This document shows, piece by piece, positions 47,192-58,132 of a stretch of DNA of 64,000 bases. The notes beneath the pieces were generated by a model, which was given only the letters and a program-made list of their open reading frames with translations, was not told the origin of the DNA and ran no database searches. Positions within the stretch are counted from its first letter, which is position 1, and every line of letters starts with the position of its first letter. Where the stretch lies: the NCBI GenBank assembly GCA_029224185.1, contig CM055205.1, positions 1,803,761-1,867,760 on the forward strand, given 5' to 3'. The stretch comes from Karalla daura. Lineage: Eukaryota; Chordata; Actinopteri; Chaetodontiformes; Leiognathidae. The position numbers and the translations under genes were made by a program.

Positions 47192-47445
47192 GGCTTAAGA
47201 TGCTTCCACATAGATTGCGGCAAGCGCGGCGCGCAGCGCTGAGTTCAGCACAGCCCAGCGCAGCACTGCCGCTGTACTGCAGAGCATGGCGCAAGTTGCG
47301 AAGCAACCAGTTACAACGTTTAGCAGTTGGTTTGAGCGCGATCTTGTGAGAAGGTGTATTGGGTCCTGTCTTTAGTGCTAATAAGGAGGAGGAGGAGACG
47401 AGCAGCACAGAGGATGTGGGTCCATCCAGTTCTGATGGGAAGTAA
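47192..47445 (+). repeat. GC-rich interspersed repeat, second copy
   Basis: Parallel to 42122-42395 (GCTTCCACATAGATTGCGGC, TTTAGCAGTTGGTTTGAGCG, GACGAGCAGCACAGAGGATG). It runs straight into a THAP-like fragment, suggesting both belong to one DNA transposon or to a composite. Confidence 0.7.
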
Positions 47446-47660
47446 AATGGCTGGTTGCTGTGTCTACAGGTGTCAGAACTGATATTCTACCGGCAGAGTA
47501 AAGTTTTATAAGACTCTGAGAGGATCACAGCCATTCGGAAGGTGTCTGTTGCTGCAGGCGATTAAACGTGTTAACTGGAATCAGGACGTAATCTGAAATG
47601 CTCATGTCTGTCGAGCCCACTTTATATCCGTTAAGGTAATCCGTTATTGTGTGCCGCATC
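47446..47660 (+). pseudogene. THAP zinc-finger domain relic
   Basis: KMAGCCVYRCQN, a stop, then YSTGRVKFYKTLRGSQPFGR, LQAIKRVNW and NAHVCRAHFIS reproduce the THAP order C..C, VKFY, W, C..HF. One stop and one frameshift break it. Confidence 0.65.
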
Positions 47661-47999
47661 CACGATCCAGAGTGTCTCTGTGTGCATGGTCCAGAGTGTC
47701 TCTTTGTCCCCGGCTCAGAGTCTCTGCTCCCCGCAGCAGCTGCAGACTCTGACTGCCACATCCCCCTCATGCTGCGCTGTCCCCCAGCTCCACTACACCG
47801 CTGAGTGGAACAAGCATAATTCATCTTTTTACAACAACTTTTGAGTTGGGAGAACTCAAAAAGTCAGAATTGGGAATTTATGTCATGGTATTTGATGTTC
47901 AGTACATTGATGTTCAGGCGATTGCCTCCCGTGCCTTATAGGCTCGTAACTTTCGGTTTCTCTTGGTTTCTGAATTAAATGGGTATAAATATCGTTTAT

Positions 48000-48205
48000 T
48001 CGGCCACTCGCTGAGTTCAGAGATGCATGTTTCTGACCATTAGACCTGGTCTCAGGAAGAGAGATAACCCACAAGAATCACAGCACGTCTCCATGTACCC
48101 GGTCACAGATGCTGTCGGTTGCTCTGAAATGGCCACGATCCTCTCGGATACCTGTAAAACTTTATTCCATCGGTCGAATATCGATTCTGCATCCATAAAA
48201 TCAAT
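48000..48205 (-). pseudogene. THAP-like fragment, inverted
   Basis: On the minus strand it matches 35466-35640 nucleotide by nucleotide (CGATATTC, AGTTTTACAGG, GCCATTTCAGAGCAACCGAC, AGCAGGTCTAA-like end). It adjoins an LTR remnant at 48208. Confidence 0.6.
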
Positions 48206-48207
48206 AG

Positions 48208-49865
48208 TGTTACAACCACTAGCTGAACTCAGCCGATGGAAAGTAACCCAACAAGTGAACAATTGAAGTACCTGAGCGAACACTTTGGATTTGGAATTAG
48301 TAGCTTGGTCAGACTGAATTACTCTTGGAAAACCGAACACTGTGAAAAACTTAACTAAAGGCTTGGTGACAACTGGAGCTGTTATTCTCCATGGTGGGAT
48401 TGCTTCTGGGAATCTGGTGGAAGAACACATTACTGTTAATAGAAACTGGTTTCCAGCCTTAGTCTTCGGCAATGGGCCCAGACAGTCAATAATGACTTTC
48501 GCAAATGGTTGTTCCATTACTGGTATGGGACAGAGTGGTGCAGGGGAAATAATCTGGTTTGGCTTTCCAGTAACCTGACACACATGGCAAGTACGAGTAA
48601 GTCCAGTAAGTGCTGGACAACATCAGATTTTAGTCCTGGCCAGAGAAATGTTTAAGGTCTCTCTTGTACGTTTTAGTCATGCCCATGTGTCCTGATCACG
48701 GGTGGTCATGAGCCAAGGACAGCACCTGCAAACGATAGGCCAGAGGCACAACAACCTGGAAGGTGGCACTCCACATTACATCCTCCACTGAATCACTGCT
48801 AACCCAGCGACGCATCAACATGCCATCATCATAGATGTAAGCTACTTTTTTCCCTCTGGCTTCCACATGGCTGTGAACAGAAGTACGACATTTTGAAAGT
48901 GTCTGTTTCGGCTTCTCCTGTCTCTTGTCCTTGGTGAGGGGAAGAGATTGGTGACGCAGGCAGAAAGATATGTTGGACGCAAGCAGTTTGACTCCTGACA
49001 TAATTACGAAGAGTCCATCTCATTCGAAAAGATGTTTGCGGAAGGACGGAAGGAAGGAGGGAAGAAAGGAAGCACATGGTCCAGCCACAGAAACTCCCTC
49101 TGGTGGCTCCTCAGCCCTCAACTGAACTGAGTCAACAGGATCTGGAAGGACCTTTAATTCCACCAGCTTTTCTATGACTTTCCTTTTGATTTCTTTTTTA
49201 ATACCATACATACAGTCACATCACAAAGTGTGCAGCAACACACAACAAGTTATCTTTGCAACAAAACTCAAGCTGTTCCAAACTAGGATTCTTAATCGTC
49301 CAAAGTCATCCAAACTAAAACTCATTATTACTTCAAATGCCACATTCTGGATGAGCCCCCAATTGTTACAACCACCAGCTGAACACAGCCGATGGAAAGT
49401 AACCCGACAAATGACCAATTGAAGAGAGTGTTGGTTGTTGTGGCAATGAGTGATTTATTTCAACAAAAGAAGGTGACACTGAGGTGGGGAGGAGGAGACA
49501 ATGTGGTTATGCCAAATAATAAATGAATATAACAAAAGAAGGCCTGACTAAACTATCCCAACTAAAAATAAAATATAAATCAAAAGGCCTAACTATCCTA
49601 TCTAAAGAACACCAAAAAAAACATACGTGTGGCACTACCAATACCCTAGTGTTTTAACAAAAGAATCACCTATGTGAGTGCAAAGAATGTAAAGGGTACC
49701 CCAACTTACCTAATATCAACCTCCTCACCCACACCTTCTTACAAAACACCTTTTAAAATGCCGCCTTCCTGGTGATTGGCCATCAGTGGGGCTGGGAAGG
49801 ACCAATCAGCAATCTGGCCCCACCCACACAGATGAGGAGCACTCAGGAGCATTCAGGTGGCCTTC
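48208..49865 (-). mobile_element. Second Gmr1-like element, rearranged
   Basis: Reading down the minus strand: an LTR (about 49865-49364, ending TTGTAACA), a primer-binding site at 49361-49344 resembling the 3' end of tRNA-Pro, a short gag-start-like frame (KKEIKRKVIEKLVELKVLPD) at 49205-49140, integrase N-terminal sequence, the integrase core, and the last 63 bases of the other LTR at 48270-48208. Protease, most of gag, RT and RNase H are missing. The far border of the LTR is approximate. Confidence 0.7.
48290..49001 (-). pseudogene. Integrase of the second Gmr1-like element
   Basis: 49001-48696 encodes DDGMLMRRWVSSDSVEDVMW and RLQVLSLAHDHP, the zinc-binding lead. 48583-48290 encodes CQVTGKPNQ, AKVIIDCLGPLPKTKAGNQF and RVIQSDQATNSKSKVFAQVL with two catalytic aspartates. 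It is clearly related to the integrase at 43987-44720 and then runs directly into the LTR end. Confidence 0.8.
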
Positions 49866-49984
49866 ATGCTGGGAACATTTTGCTATCACAGCTTATTTCT
49901 CAATGCTTTTGTCTCTCTCATTATGGAGAAGAAGAGCACTTCCGTTGCCACAATGCATGCGCATACATCTTTGTATACAAACAG

Positions 49985-50480
49985 TAAAAGGGTCAATTGG
50001 ACGCGCTGCGATGACGTCACAGCGCGCAGCGCCCAAGTTGAACATTTCTAAGCTCCCGGCTACAGCCAGAGAGGACAAGTTTTCCTGCGTTTTAATTTTC
50101 GAAGTGAAGTGTGTACGACAATGTATGGCTTCACAGCGAAATCATCTCTCAATTTTGTCTTTTAACGCTGCTCCCAGCCACACCTTAAGCAGTCGGCAAA
50201 TTCTTTTTTCCACTTTTGTAGGAAAATTTGTGCTCTTTCATGCGATGCGGGCCATAAACCCATGCGCCTTGATAAAATTTCAACGGTGAGCCTCAGAATC
50301 AGCCCAAGACTGCCTCTTCTCTCTGTAAGCCTCCATTCATTTTCCGACGACTGCGATTAAAGCTACAATTTACACTTCTACTCATGACTGTGGCCTCAGT
50401 TTTCGTAGTACACACACCAAATTGCATCAGGCCGTTCCTGAGACTCTTCTTTATGTGGCGGTGTGCTTATATTCCAGATA
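49985..50480 (+). repeat. Interspersed repeat, copy B
   Basis: It includes CGATGACGTCACAGCGCGCA, CATGCGCCTTGATAAAATTT and the CACACACCAAATTGCATCAGG to TTATATTCCAGATAGG segment shared with 40560-40790. Probably a non-autonomous DNA transposon; no transposase frame. Confidence 0.6.
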
Positions 50481-50689
50481 GGATCCACACACTCACTCAG
50501 TCTCTCTCTCATACATGCCCACACTCATAGAATGCCGTCTTCTGAGCACAAAAGTCCTGCTAACCAAGCAAACACATTTATCAAATTTCAGCACGCTGGA
50601 ATTTTTTTGTTTACTTCATTTATTTTAAGTGCCACGATATAACAGACGTTATTTAAAGGCACTTTACAAAAGTGAGTAACATGTACAAC

Positions 50690-51300
50690 TGTCAGCGAAC
50701 AGGAACAGGCGGACACCAAACGCGTAGCGTACCAGGAGTTTAATTGATGGAACGGGTAACGGGGGTGTTAATGTAGGAAATCCGCCATAGCGGCTCAGGG
50801 TCAGGCTGGCAGTGGGTCGGGCTTTCCGGGGATGAGCAGCAGGCGTCGTCAGAGGGCAGGCAGGAGGTCAATGGCCGGGGCAGCTGGCAGAGTCGTGGTC
50901 GTGGGGCAGGCGAAGGTCGATGATTGGGGCTGGAGAGCAGAATCGTGGTCGAAGACGGGCGGAGGGTCGACGCCGAGACAGATAGCAGGAACGGACGGTG
51001 AACAGGAACACAGGATGAGGAGAGCAGGAACACAGGAACAGAACAGGAACGCAGAAACAGACAATCAGGAATGCAGGAACCGACAATCAGGAACAGGAGA
51101 ACAGGAGACGAGCACGAGAACTTGAGTCAGGGACGAAAGGCTTGCCGAGGCTGGTGAGGCGTAGGTTCACAGATGGTCTGACACAGGACACTAGAGAACA
51201 TGGGGTTTAAATACACAGACAAACGAGCAGACAATGAGCAGCAGGTGGGGAAGGTGATTGACAGACACAGACAGGCAGACAGGCAGGCATGACAACAACA
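50690..51300. other. AGGAACA-rich low-complexity sequence, no gene seen
   Basis: 50990-51110 carries repeated CAGGAACAC/AGAACAGGAACGCAG units. The remainder is purine-rich; on the minus strand its TCCTG-rich text resembles LTR U3/R sequence, but borders are not visible. Confidence 0.4.
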
Positions 51301-51309
51301 AAGTGACAT

Positions 51310-52560
51310 AGTAAACACACCCTGCCCTTAAACCCTCACAAAGGCTGAGGAACAACTCCCAAAAAAAACCCTGACGAGAAGAAACGGGAGAAAAAAAGGG
51401 AGAAAAAATGGAGAAACCTCAGGGTGAGAGACAGAGGAGGGGATCCTCACCCAGGATGGACAGGCAGGCCAAAGCAAGACAGCATACAGAGATATAAGGA
51501 TTGATGGCTAACAATTTAGATTGTAGTCTAGAAGTCAAATGAAATCCATAGTAGAAACAGTGCATGCTGCAGGAAGAGCCATGGTGAGAGACGTCCTGGA
51601 TCCAACTCAGCATCGAAGGGGTCTGGGAGGGGAAAAAGCAAAAAGACTCCGGGGACATGGGGTCCCCAGTCCGTATGTCAGTCCTGTGCAATAACAGAGT
51701 AAGAGTAGAGAGGAGGAAGGTGATGGATTATGGATGAGGAGAGACTAAGAGGAGGGTGAGATGAAAGAGGGAACGTGTGCCCAATCCACACCCACAGAGA
51801 AAGATAGAGCAATGTATCGGGGGACCCCCCGGCTGTCCCAACGTATAGCAGCTTATCTATGATTTAAGGTCTGCCGGTAGACTTTGTCAAAAAGGAGGGC
51901 TTTTAACCTACTCTTGAAGGTAGAGAGGGTGTCTGCCTCCTGGATTGAGACTGGTAGATAGTTCCACAGGAGAGGGCCTTGGTAGCTGAAGGTTCTGGCT
52001 CCAAATCTAGACTTAGAGATTCTTGAAACCACAAGTAGACCTGCATTCAGAGAAAGGTGTCCTAGTAGGGTAATAGAGTTTTATCAGGTCTGAAATATAA
52101 GAGGGTGCCAGACCATGAAGAGCTTTATAGACAAGGAGAAGGATTTTGAACTAAATCCTGAATGGTGCAGGAAGCCAGTGCAAAGAGACCAGAACAGTGG
52201 AGATATGATCTCTTTTACTAGTTTTTGCCAGGATACGAGGTGCCCTGTTCTAAATGAGCTGTAAAGTTCCCAGGGATCTGATGGAGCATCCAGTCAATGA
52301 AGAATAGCAGTAATCATAAAGTAACAAAGTAAATAAAGTAACAAAGGCATAGACTAGCTGTTCAAAGGCATGGAATAACAAAGGCATGGACTAGCTGTTC
52401 TGCGCACAAAGTGGGAATATATGCCTATTTTAGCAATATTGCAGAGGTGGAAGTAGGCAAATATATTATAAAGGAGAACTAAAGGACAGGTCTTGGTCAA
52501 AGATAACACCTAGGTTGTTTACGGCTTTGCCAAAAGAAGATGATGATATTAAATATCATC
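51310..52560 (-). pseudogene. L2-type LINE 3' portion
   Basis: On the minus strand near 52145-52080 it reads LVYKALHGLAPSYISDLIKL-like text, then SQNLQLPRPSPVEL and SLNPGGRHPL with the following SRLKALLFDKVYRQT block at 51930-51880. It ends with the teleost L2 3' UTR (GATGCTGAGTTGGATCCAGG, TCTCACCCTGAGGTTTCTCC) and a truncated end near 51320. Same family as 4811-5450 and 8640-9420. Confidence 0.75.
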
Positions 52561-52659
52561 AAGGCAGGATTGAAGCTGCTTTAGACGATTGTGATCATTC
52601 AGCTTGATTGATTGCTGTAATTCAGTGTTGTTAACGTAACAGTGAAAACCTATTGAATG

Positions 52660-53382
52660 GTCCCTGATGGTGTCCCCGGACCCCGTTGGTGTGTGAAAGA
52701 AGGGTACCGGGTGAACGCACGGGGCTGAGAGGAGTTGAAACGGGGATACCTGTGGAGGAAGATCTGGAGAAGTTAAAAAGGAGCATAAGTGGAGGAGAAG
52801 TTAATTCAAGCAGAAGATTGAATAGAATGGTGAATGAAGAATGAATAGAAAGTCTCTCAGTTCTCCTGCAGTTTCGAGGATCTGTGCTTCCGTAAAGAGT
52901 TAAAATTGGATGTATGAGTTTTCCAGTCAGACCTTATGTTCCTCCTCCACTTAGATGCTACAAATGCACATTGCAGCAGTCTGCAAAGGGAAACAGAGGT
53001 GTCCCAAACGTGGGGAAAACCATAGTTTCAAGGAGTGTGAAATTGGTGTGTAGGAAAAAGGTTGCAATTGTGGAGGGCAACATAGGGTAACATGGAGGAT
53101 GTGAGGTAAGACGAAAGACAGTAGAAGTGATACAAATAAAGGAAGTCAGCAAGATAAGCTATGCAGAGGCAGTGAAGAGAGTGAGTGGTAAAAGAAGAGA
53201 AGAGGAAACAAGTAAGGCAAGACAAAACTTAAAACTTAAGAGCAGAGGGAAATCAAGAAATTGAAATTGAAAAGCTGGTTTTGTCTGTGGCATACATAAT
53301 AAATTGCACTGATCAAGCCAAGCACAAAACTGAGAAAATAAAGATCATTGTGAAAGGGGCTGAAAAATATTTAGGAATGAAG
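52660..53382 (+). pseudogene. LINE ORF1 with zinc-knuckle remnants
   Basis: Frames give PVEEDLEKLKRSISGGEVNS, SLSVLLQFRGSVLP, and PYVPPPLRCYKC leading into frame-broken CCHC knuckles (52950-53090). CEVRRKTVEVIQIKEVSKIS and YAEAVKRVSGKRREEE follow. Such ORF1 proteins bind LINE RNA. Stops and single-base shifts are present. Confidence 0.7.
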
Positions 53383-54020
53383 TGTCATGGTTGTGTGCAT
53401 GTCATGCTACATTTTGTCCCATAGAGGGTGCCAAAGTCTTGTGTCTGCCCCATCCCTCAGGTGAGGCAGGTCCTGATCCATTCAGGTGGCGACTACTCCT
53501 ATCAGCCAGGTATATAGGCTCACCTGGTTGAAGGAGTAGTCGTCAGATCGTTGCTTGCTTCCTGCCATGCTCTTGCCCTGCTCAGTTCGTGTATTCGTTC
53601 CTGCTCGTGTCTGTGCTTCGTTCCTGACCCAAGGTTCCGTTCTCATCCTCTCGTTTGTAAGTACTGTGTTCCTAGTTTAGCCTGTGCAGTCGAGTTCTTC
53701 TCCTGCCTTGCCTTGTGCTCTGTTTAGTTTTTGTTTTCCCTGCGGCGGCCTAGTGGCCCCAGGTGTTGATTTGATACTTTGTAGCCCTGCGGTTGCCTGT
53801 AGAGACTCCAGGAGTTTTTGGTGTTTAGCTTTAGTTTATCTAGTTGAGATAGTTTTCCCTGCGGCGACCCTAGTGGTCCCAGGTGATCTTTAATCGTGTT
53901 TCGTTTGTACGCCTGCGGAGACCTATTGGTCCCAGGCTCATTTCTGTTGTACTTTGAATAAACCAGTTGTTGAATCTAATCAGTGTTGGCTCTTGGGTCT
54001 TCCCTGGGGAGTTCCTCACA
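53383..54020 (+). repeat. Gypsy 5' LTR
   Basis: TGTCATGGTTG...GTTCCTCACA, with a TATATAGG box near 53515, repeated GCGG-GACC-AGTGGTCCCAGG units and GAATAAACC near 53957. GTACGATCTGACC follows, as GTACG(T/G) follows the related LTRs. Confidence 0.85.
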
Positions 54021-54033
54021 GTACGATCTGACC

Positions 54034-54912
54034 ATGACAGACCCAGCCACTCGTGATTTGATCCAACAACTGGATCAGCGCGTCAGCTCATTAGCCCAGA
54101 GGTTGGATGGCCTAGGGTTGCGAACGGAGCAGGCCACCGGTCCGGTTGAGGACTTGTCTCCGGCCCGGGATCTTCCCCGTGAGCCCCGCCTGCCGGGTTC
54201 GGAGCGTTACGATGGGGATCGCGAGTCTGTTGGCCCGTTTCTCACGAATTGTTCGCTACTGTTCTCCCTTCAGCCAGGCACCTTCGCCTCCGAAGCTACC
54301 AAGGTAGCTTATGTTATTAGCCACCTTACCGGGCGAGCGCGCTCATGGGGAACCGCAGAGTGGCACCGGAAGTCACCTTGCTGCAGCTCTTACGAGAGTT
54401 TCGCTGCAGAGCTACGCAAGGTTTTCGGGTTTCAGTCGGGGAGGGCACTTAGCGGCTTAACTCAGGTCAAGCAGGGGAGCGGCACGGTTGCCGACTACTC
54501 CATTGAGTTTCGCATCAGGGCCGCGAGGTCCCGGTGGAACCCCGAGTCCCAGATTGAACAGTACTTAGAGGGTCTGAGTGGTTACATCCTGGACGAGCTC
54601 GTCTCGTATGAGGTTCCCGACACACTAGACGCTCTCATCGAGCTAACTGTTCGGATTGACTCGCGCATACAGGCTAGAAGGCTAGCGCACGGAGCTTACC
54701 GCGTCCCTTTCCGGGTCAGAGACCGACTTCCGGAGACTCCCCCGGAGGTGACGGAGGGAGCTGAGGGTGGCCCGGAGCCTATGGTGATTGGCCATGCCTC
54801 TCTCTCGGATGAGGAGAAGCGTAGGAGGAGGGGGGCGGGCCTTTGCCTTTTCTGTGGGGGGTCTGGACACTTCGTAGCAAGGTGTCCGGTAAAAGCCAGG
54901 ACTCACCGGTAA
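54034..54912 (+). CDS. Gypsy Gag, intact 292-codon frame
   Basis: The ATG 14 bases after the LTR is chosen because it begins MTDPATRDLIQQLDQRVSSL, a usual start for this lineage; an upstream in-frame start would lie in the LTR. A coiled-coil N-terminus is followed by the retrotransposon gag domain (YDGDRESVGPFLTNCSLLF, VISHLTGRARSWG, GSGTVADYSIEFRIRAA) and a CCHC knuckle CLFCGGSGHFVARCP near the C-terminus. It would form the particle shell and bind RNA. GC-rich and free of stops, it looks younger than most elements here. Confidence 0.88.
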   Translation: MTDPATRDLIQQLDQRVSSLAQRLDGLGLRTEQATGPVEDLSPARDLPREPRLPGSERYDGDRESVGPFLTNCSLLFSLQPGTFASEATKVAYVISHLTGRARSWGTAEWHRKSPCCSSYESFAAELRKVFGFQSGRALSGLTQVKQGSGTVADYSIEFRIRAARSRWNPESQIEQYLEGLSGYILDELVSYEVPDTLDALIELTVRIDSRIQARRLAHGAYRVPFRVRDRLPETPPEVTEGAEGGPEPMVIGHASLSDEEKRRRRGAGLCLFCGGSGHFVARCPVKARTHR

Positions 54913-54942
54913 GTCAGGGGGCACCGGTGAGTCACAGTAATG

Positions 54943-55310
54943 TCAGACCCCCTAGCACCAATCGTCTCACTCTCCATGGGGTTTTAGACAGCTCTGCTGC
55001 TAGGGTGGGGCTAGCTTTATTGGTAGATTCGGGGGCAGAGGCTAACTTCATTGACCGGGACCTAACCAGGCAGCTGGGTATTAGCCTGGATCGGCTAGAA
55101 GGGGGGGGGGTACCGGCTAGGGCTCTGGACGGCCACCTGCTGGCGGAGGTCACGGAGGTAACAGACATTGACATTAACTGTTGGCGGAAGTCATCGCGAA
55201 TCTATTCGGTTTCATGTTATCGCGTCTCCTAGCGCCCCAGTGATCTTAGGATATCCGTGGCTCAGAGAGCACAATCCTGCGATCGACTGGGAAACTGGAC
55301 AGGTGGGGGC
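54943..55310 (+). pseudogene. Gypsy protease region
   Basis: NRLTLHGVLDSSAARVGLAL, then LLVDSGAEANFIDRDLTRQL carries the DSGAE catalytic motif. A frameshift near 55190 moves the second half (RFHVIASPSAPVILGYPWLR) to another frame. Confidence 0.85.
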
Positions 55311-56181
55311 ATGGAGTGAGGGATGTAAGCGACGTCGAGGGCATTCTGGAAGTGTATCGTGACTACTTCCCGGCCTTCAGTAAGGCCAAAGCGACGTCAC
55401 TTCTGCCCCACCGCAGTTACGACTGTGCCATCGACCTGAGGGAGGGAGCAGTGCCCCCCCCGCGGCCGGCTGTATTCACTGTCGGGACCGGAGCATGAGG
55501 CTATGGACTCCTATATTGACTCTGCTCTGGCGGCTGGCTTGATCCGTCCTTCCTCCTCCCCTGCTGGAACCGGATTTTTCTTTGTGAAGAAGAAGGACGG
55601 CACACTTCGTCCCTGCATTGATTATAGGGGGTGAAACGACATTACCATTAAGAACCGGTATCCGCTCCCCCTCCTGGCAACGGCGTTCGAGTTGCTGCAG
55701 GGAGCCACTGTGTTTACTAAACTGGACCTGCGTAACGCCTACCACCTGGTCCGGATCCGGTCCGGAGATGAATGGAAGACTGCGTTCAATACTCCCAACG
55801 GTCATTATGAGTACCTGGTGATGCCGTTTGGACTGACCAACGCTCCAGCAGTCTTTCAAGCTTTTATAAACGACGTGCTTCGGGATTATCTGAACAAGTT
55901 TGTTTTTGTTTACCTGGACGATATTTTAATCTTTTCTCGCTCCATGGAGGAGCATGTCAAGCATGTCAAGACTGTGCTAAAGAAGCTATGGGATAGCGAT
56001 CTCTACTGCAAAGCGGAGAAGTGCGAATTTCATGTGGACTCTATCTCCTTCCTGGAGAGTATAATAGAGAGAGGAGCGGTCAGAATGGATCCAGCCAAGG
56101 TCTCGGCAGTCCGAGAATGGGCCAGACCGGAGGATCGCCGACAACTGTAACGTTTTCTGGGATTTTCAAACTTGTATCGGC
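55311..56181 (+). pseudogene. Gypsy reverse transcriptase, truncated
   Basis: LEVYRDYFPAFSKAKATSLL, GTGFFFVKKKDGTLRPCIDY, a TGA stop, KNRYPLPLL, TVFTKLDLRNAYHLVRIR, GHYEYLVMPFGLTNAPAVFQ and FVYLDDILIFSRS follow the RT palm order with the YLDD catalytic site intact. At least two stops and a frameshift near 55480 disable it. It ends after the RPEDRRQL block at 56150, where the LINE resumes. Confidence 0.88.
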
Positions 56182-57592
56182 GATCAGATGTTTTATGTAT
56201 TCAGGAGACATGGCTGAAACCAATTTTAGATTTTTCAATGAATGGGTATAATAGTGTTCGTAGAGATAGAAAAGAGGGTAATGGTGGAGGGTGTATGATA
56301 ATGGTCAAACAAGGAATACAATATAGGGTGTTGGAAAAAGGAGTAGATATGGAAGTTATAAAAATTAAAATTTGGGCAAAAGAAGAAAATATAAAAATAC
56401 ATTTTTATAATCCATGTAACAGGTTGTCAATTGATTTATTGAAAAAAACTTGATGGGTATCTAGAAGGAAAAGTAATATGGTGTGGTGATTTTAATGTTC
56501 ATATTACAATATGAACTAGTTGTAATGATAGTAACTGAGCAGTAGTAGAAGAAATAATGGATAACAAGAATCTGGTATGTGTAAATGATGGGAGAGGAAC
56601 AAGAATAAATATTAGAACAGGGACAGAATCAGCAATAGATCTCACTTTAGTTTCAAATTCACTTGCAGAGAATTGTTTTTGGGATGTGAGGAAGGAAACT
56701 GCTATAGGGAGTGACCACTATCCAAGAATAATTGAGGTAGGGATCGATATAGAACAGCAAAGTACTAAGAAAATACAGGGGTGGTCATTTAGCAGTGCTG
56801 ACTAGGGAAAGTACAGAATTATTAGCAATAATGAGATTGAGAAAATTGATAATGATGATGATATTGAGAGTTTAAATAGCAATATATTTAAATAGCAGTA
56901 TTTTAAATGCTGCAAAACAGACTAAGAGTAAAGGAAATGGGCAGAGAAAGAAAAGTGTTCCATGGTGGACAAAAGAGTGTGATGAAGCAATTAAGGCTAG
57001 AAATAAAGCATTTAAAGTGTTAAAAAGAAATCATAGATATCAGAGTTTTATAGAATATCAAAGAGCACAAGCCAAGGTACGGAAAATCATTAAATAGTCA
57101 AAGAAAGAGTACTGGCAGAAGTTTTGTAATACAGCAGGGAGAGCGACTGAGGTAGGGAAAATCTGGGGAATGATAAGGAAAATCAGGAGTTAAAATAGGA
57201 ATATCAATATCCTGTGTTAAAAGAAGGAAAAGTAACAGCAGTAAGGGAAGAGGAGAAAGCAGAAATGTTAGAACATTTAAAAGTATCCATAGTTCAGGAA
57301 ATATTGATGAAGAAGAGAAAAGAGGAAGAGAAAGAACAATTAGGGAACATGAAGGTTTGTTGCAATGTGAAGAGGATACTGAAGAACTAATAAATATACC
57401 ATTTACAAAAGCAGAGTTGAATCGTGCTCTTAGGAAGACAAAGCACCAGGGAAGGATCAGATACGTTATAAAATGATAAATCAACTTAGTGAGATATCTA
57501 AAAGTAAACTACTAGAACTATATAATAGAGTATGGGAGGAAGGGAAATTACCAGAAAATTGGAAAAATGCAGTAGTGATTCCAATAAATAAG
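56182..57592 (+). pseudogene. LINE ORF2 endonuclease and RT start
   Basis: SDVLCIQETWLKPILDF, GGGCMIMVKQGIQYRVLEKG, VIWCGDFNVH and DLTLVSNSLAENCFWDV with GSDHYP are AP-endonuclease motifs. KKSVPWWTKECDEAIKARNK follows at 56950-57000, then the RT lead APGKDQIRYKMINQL (frame-shifted) and LPENWKNAVVIPINK at 57550-57592, where the Copia LTR interrupts. Confidence 0.78.
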
Positions 57593-57767
57593 TGTTGATT
57601 GACTATTTGGTATGTGTGTGCTCCCAATTATTGGGGATGCCTGTCAGGTGTGTAACCGTGCTCATTTACGCTGCACCTGGTCCCAATAAACAAGTGATTG
57701 TGTGTTGAGCAACTTTTGTCCCACTATCTTTGTGTCTCTAGCTGAACTACCCAAGCTCTGTTAAACA
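57593..57767 (+). repeat. Copia 5' LTR
   Basis: A compact 175-base unit, TGTTGATTGACTATTTGG to CTCTGTTAAACA, with CCCAATAAACAAG as likely polyadenylation signal. It is followed by GGTTATGGGCCCAGA, a primer-binding site resembling initiator tRNA-Met sequence. Confidence 0.8.
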
Positions 57768-57875
57768 GGTTATGGGCCCAGATGCATGGCCTTTGTACAG
57801 ACACAGTGTGAGTAGTTTTTGGAAAGTTTGTTTGTGCGTTTCAGTGCGTGTCTCAAGGTTTGGAGTGCCACCACC

Positions 57876-57938
57876 ATGAGTGAAAGAACAAGTTCGCGTT
57901 GGTCTCGTCTTGTGTTTGACGGAGACGAAAAGAACTAT
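57876..57938 (+). pseudogene. Copia Gag start, interrupted
   Basis: ATG in a CCACCATGA context begins MSERTSSRWSRLVFDGDEKN, the conserved N-terminus of fish Copia gag. It stops at the LINE insertion; the duplicated ACTAT (57934-57938 and 61973-61977) lets the frame be followed to YELWE beyond it. Confidence 0.85.
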
Positions 57939-58132
57939 TATTATTATTATAACCTTTGTTTATCCAGGTTTGACCCAAGATCTCTTTTGCAGGGGAGACC
58001 TGGCCAAAATGACAGCAAGTAGTTTCAACAGTCACATTAGTCAAAGACACAGTCCAAACAAACAGACAAAAACAAAAACAAACAATTGAATTGTTTTAAA
58101 AACCTGATAAGAGAATTTGCAAGATTTGTCAA

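Larger units (their letters stand above)
53383..56181 (+). mobile_element. Ty3/Gypsy 5' fragment (LTR, gag, protease, RT)
   Basis: A single LTR, then gag, protease and RT in standard order, ending abruptly in RT at about 56181. Integrase, RNase H and the 3' LTR are missing. The protease is a close relative of that at 45893-46300, so both are one Gypsy lineage. Confidence 0.85.
52660..57592 (+). mobile_element. Jockey/I-superfamily LINE, two-ORF type, interrupted
   Basis: ORF1 remnants lie at 52660-53382 and ORF2 at 56182-57592, separated by a Gypsy fragment. The ORF1 side ends ISYAEAVKRVSGK and the ORF2 side begins with the endonuclease motif CIQETWLKPILDF. Parts of both ORFs are missing at the junction, so it is not a simple insertion. 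A Copia LTR begins at 57593 within its RT domain. Exact clade (Nimb or related) is uncertain. Confidence 0.72.
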
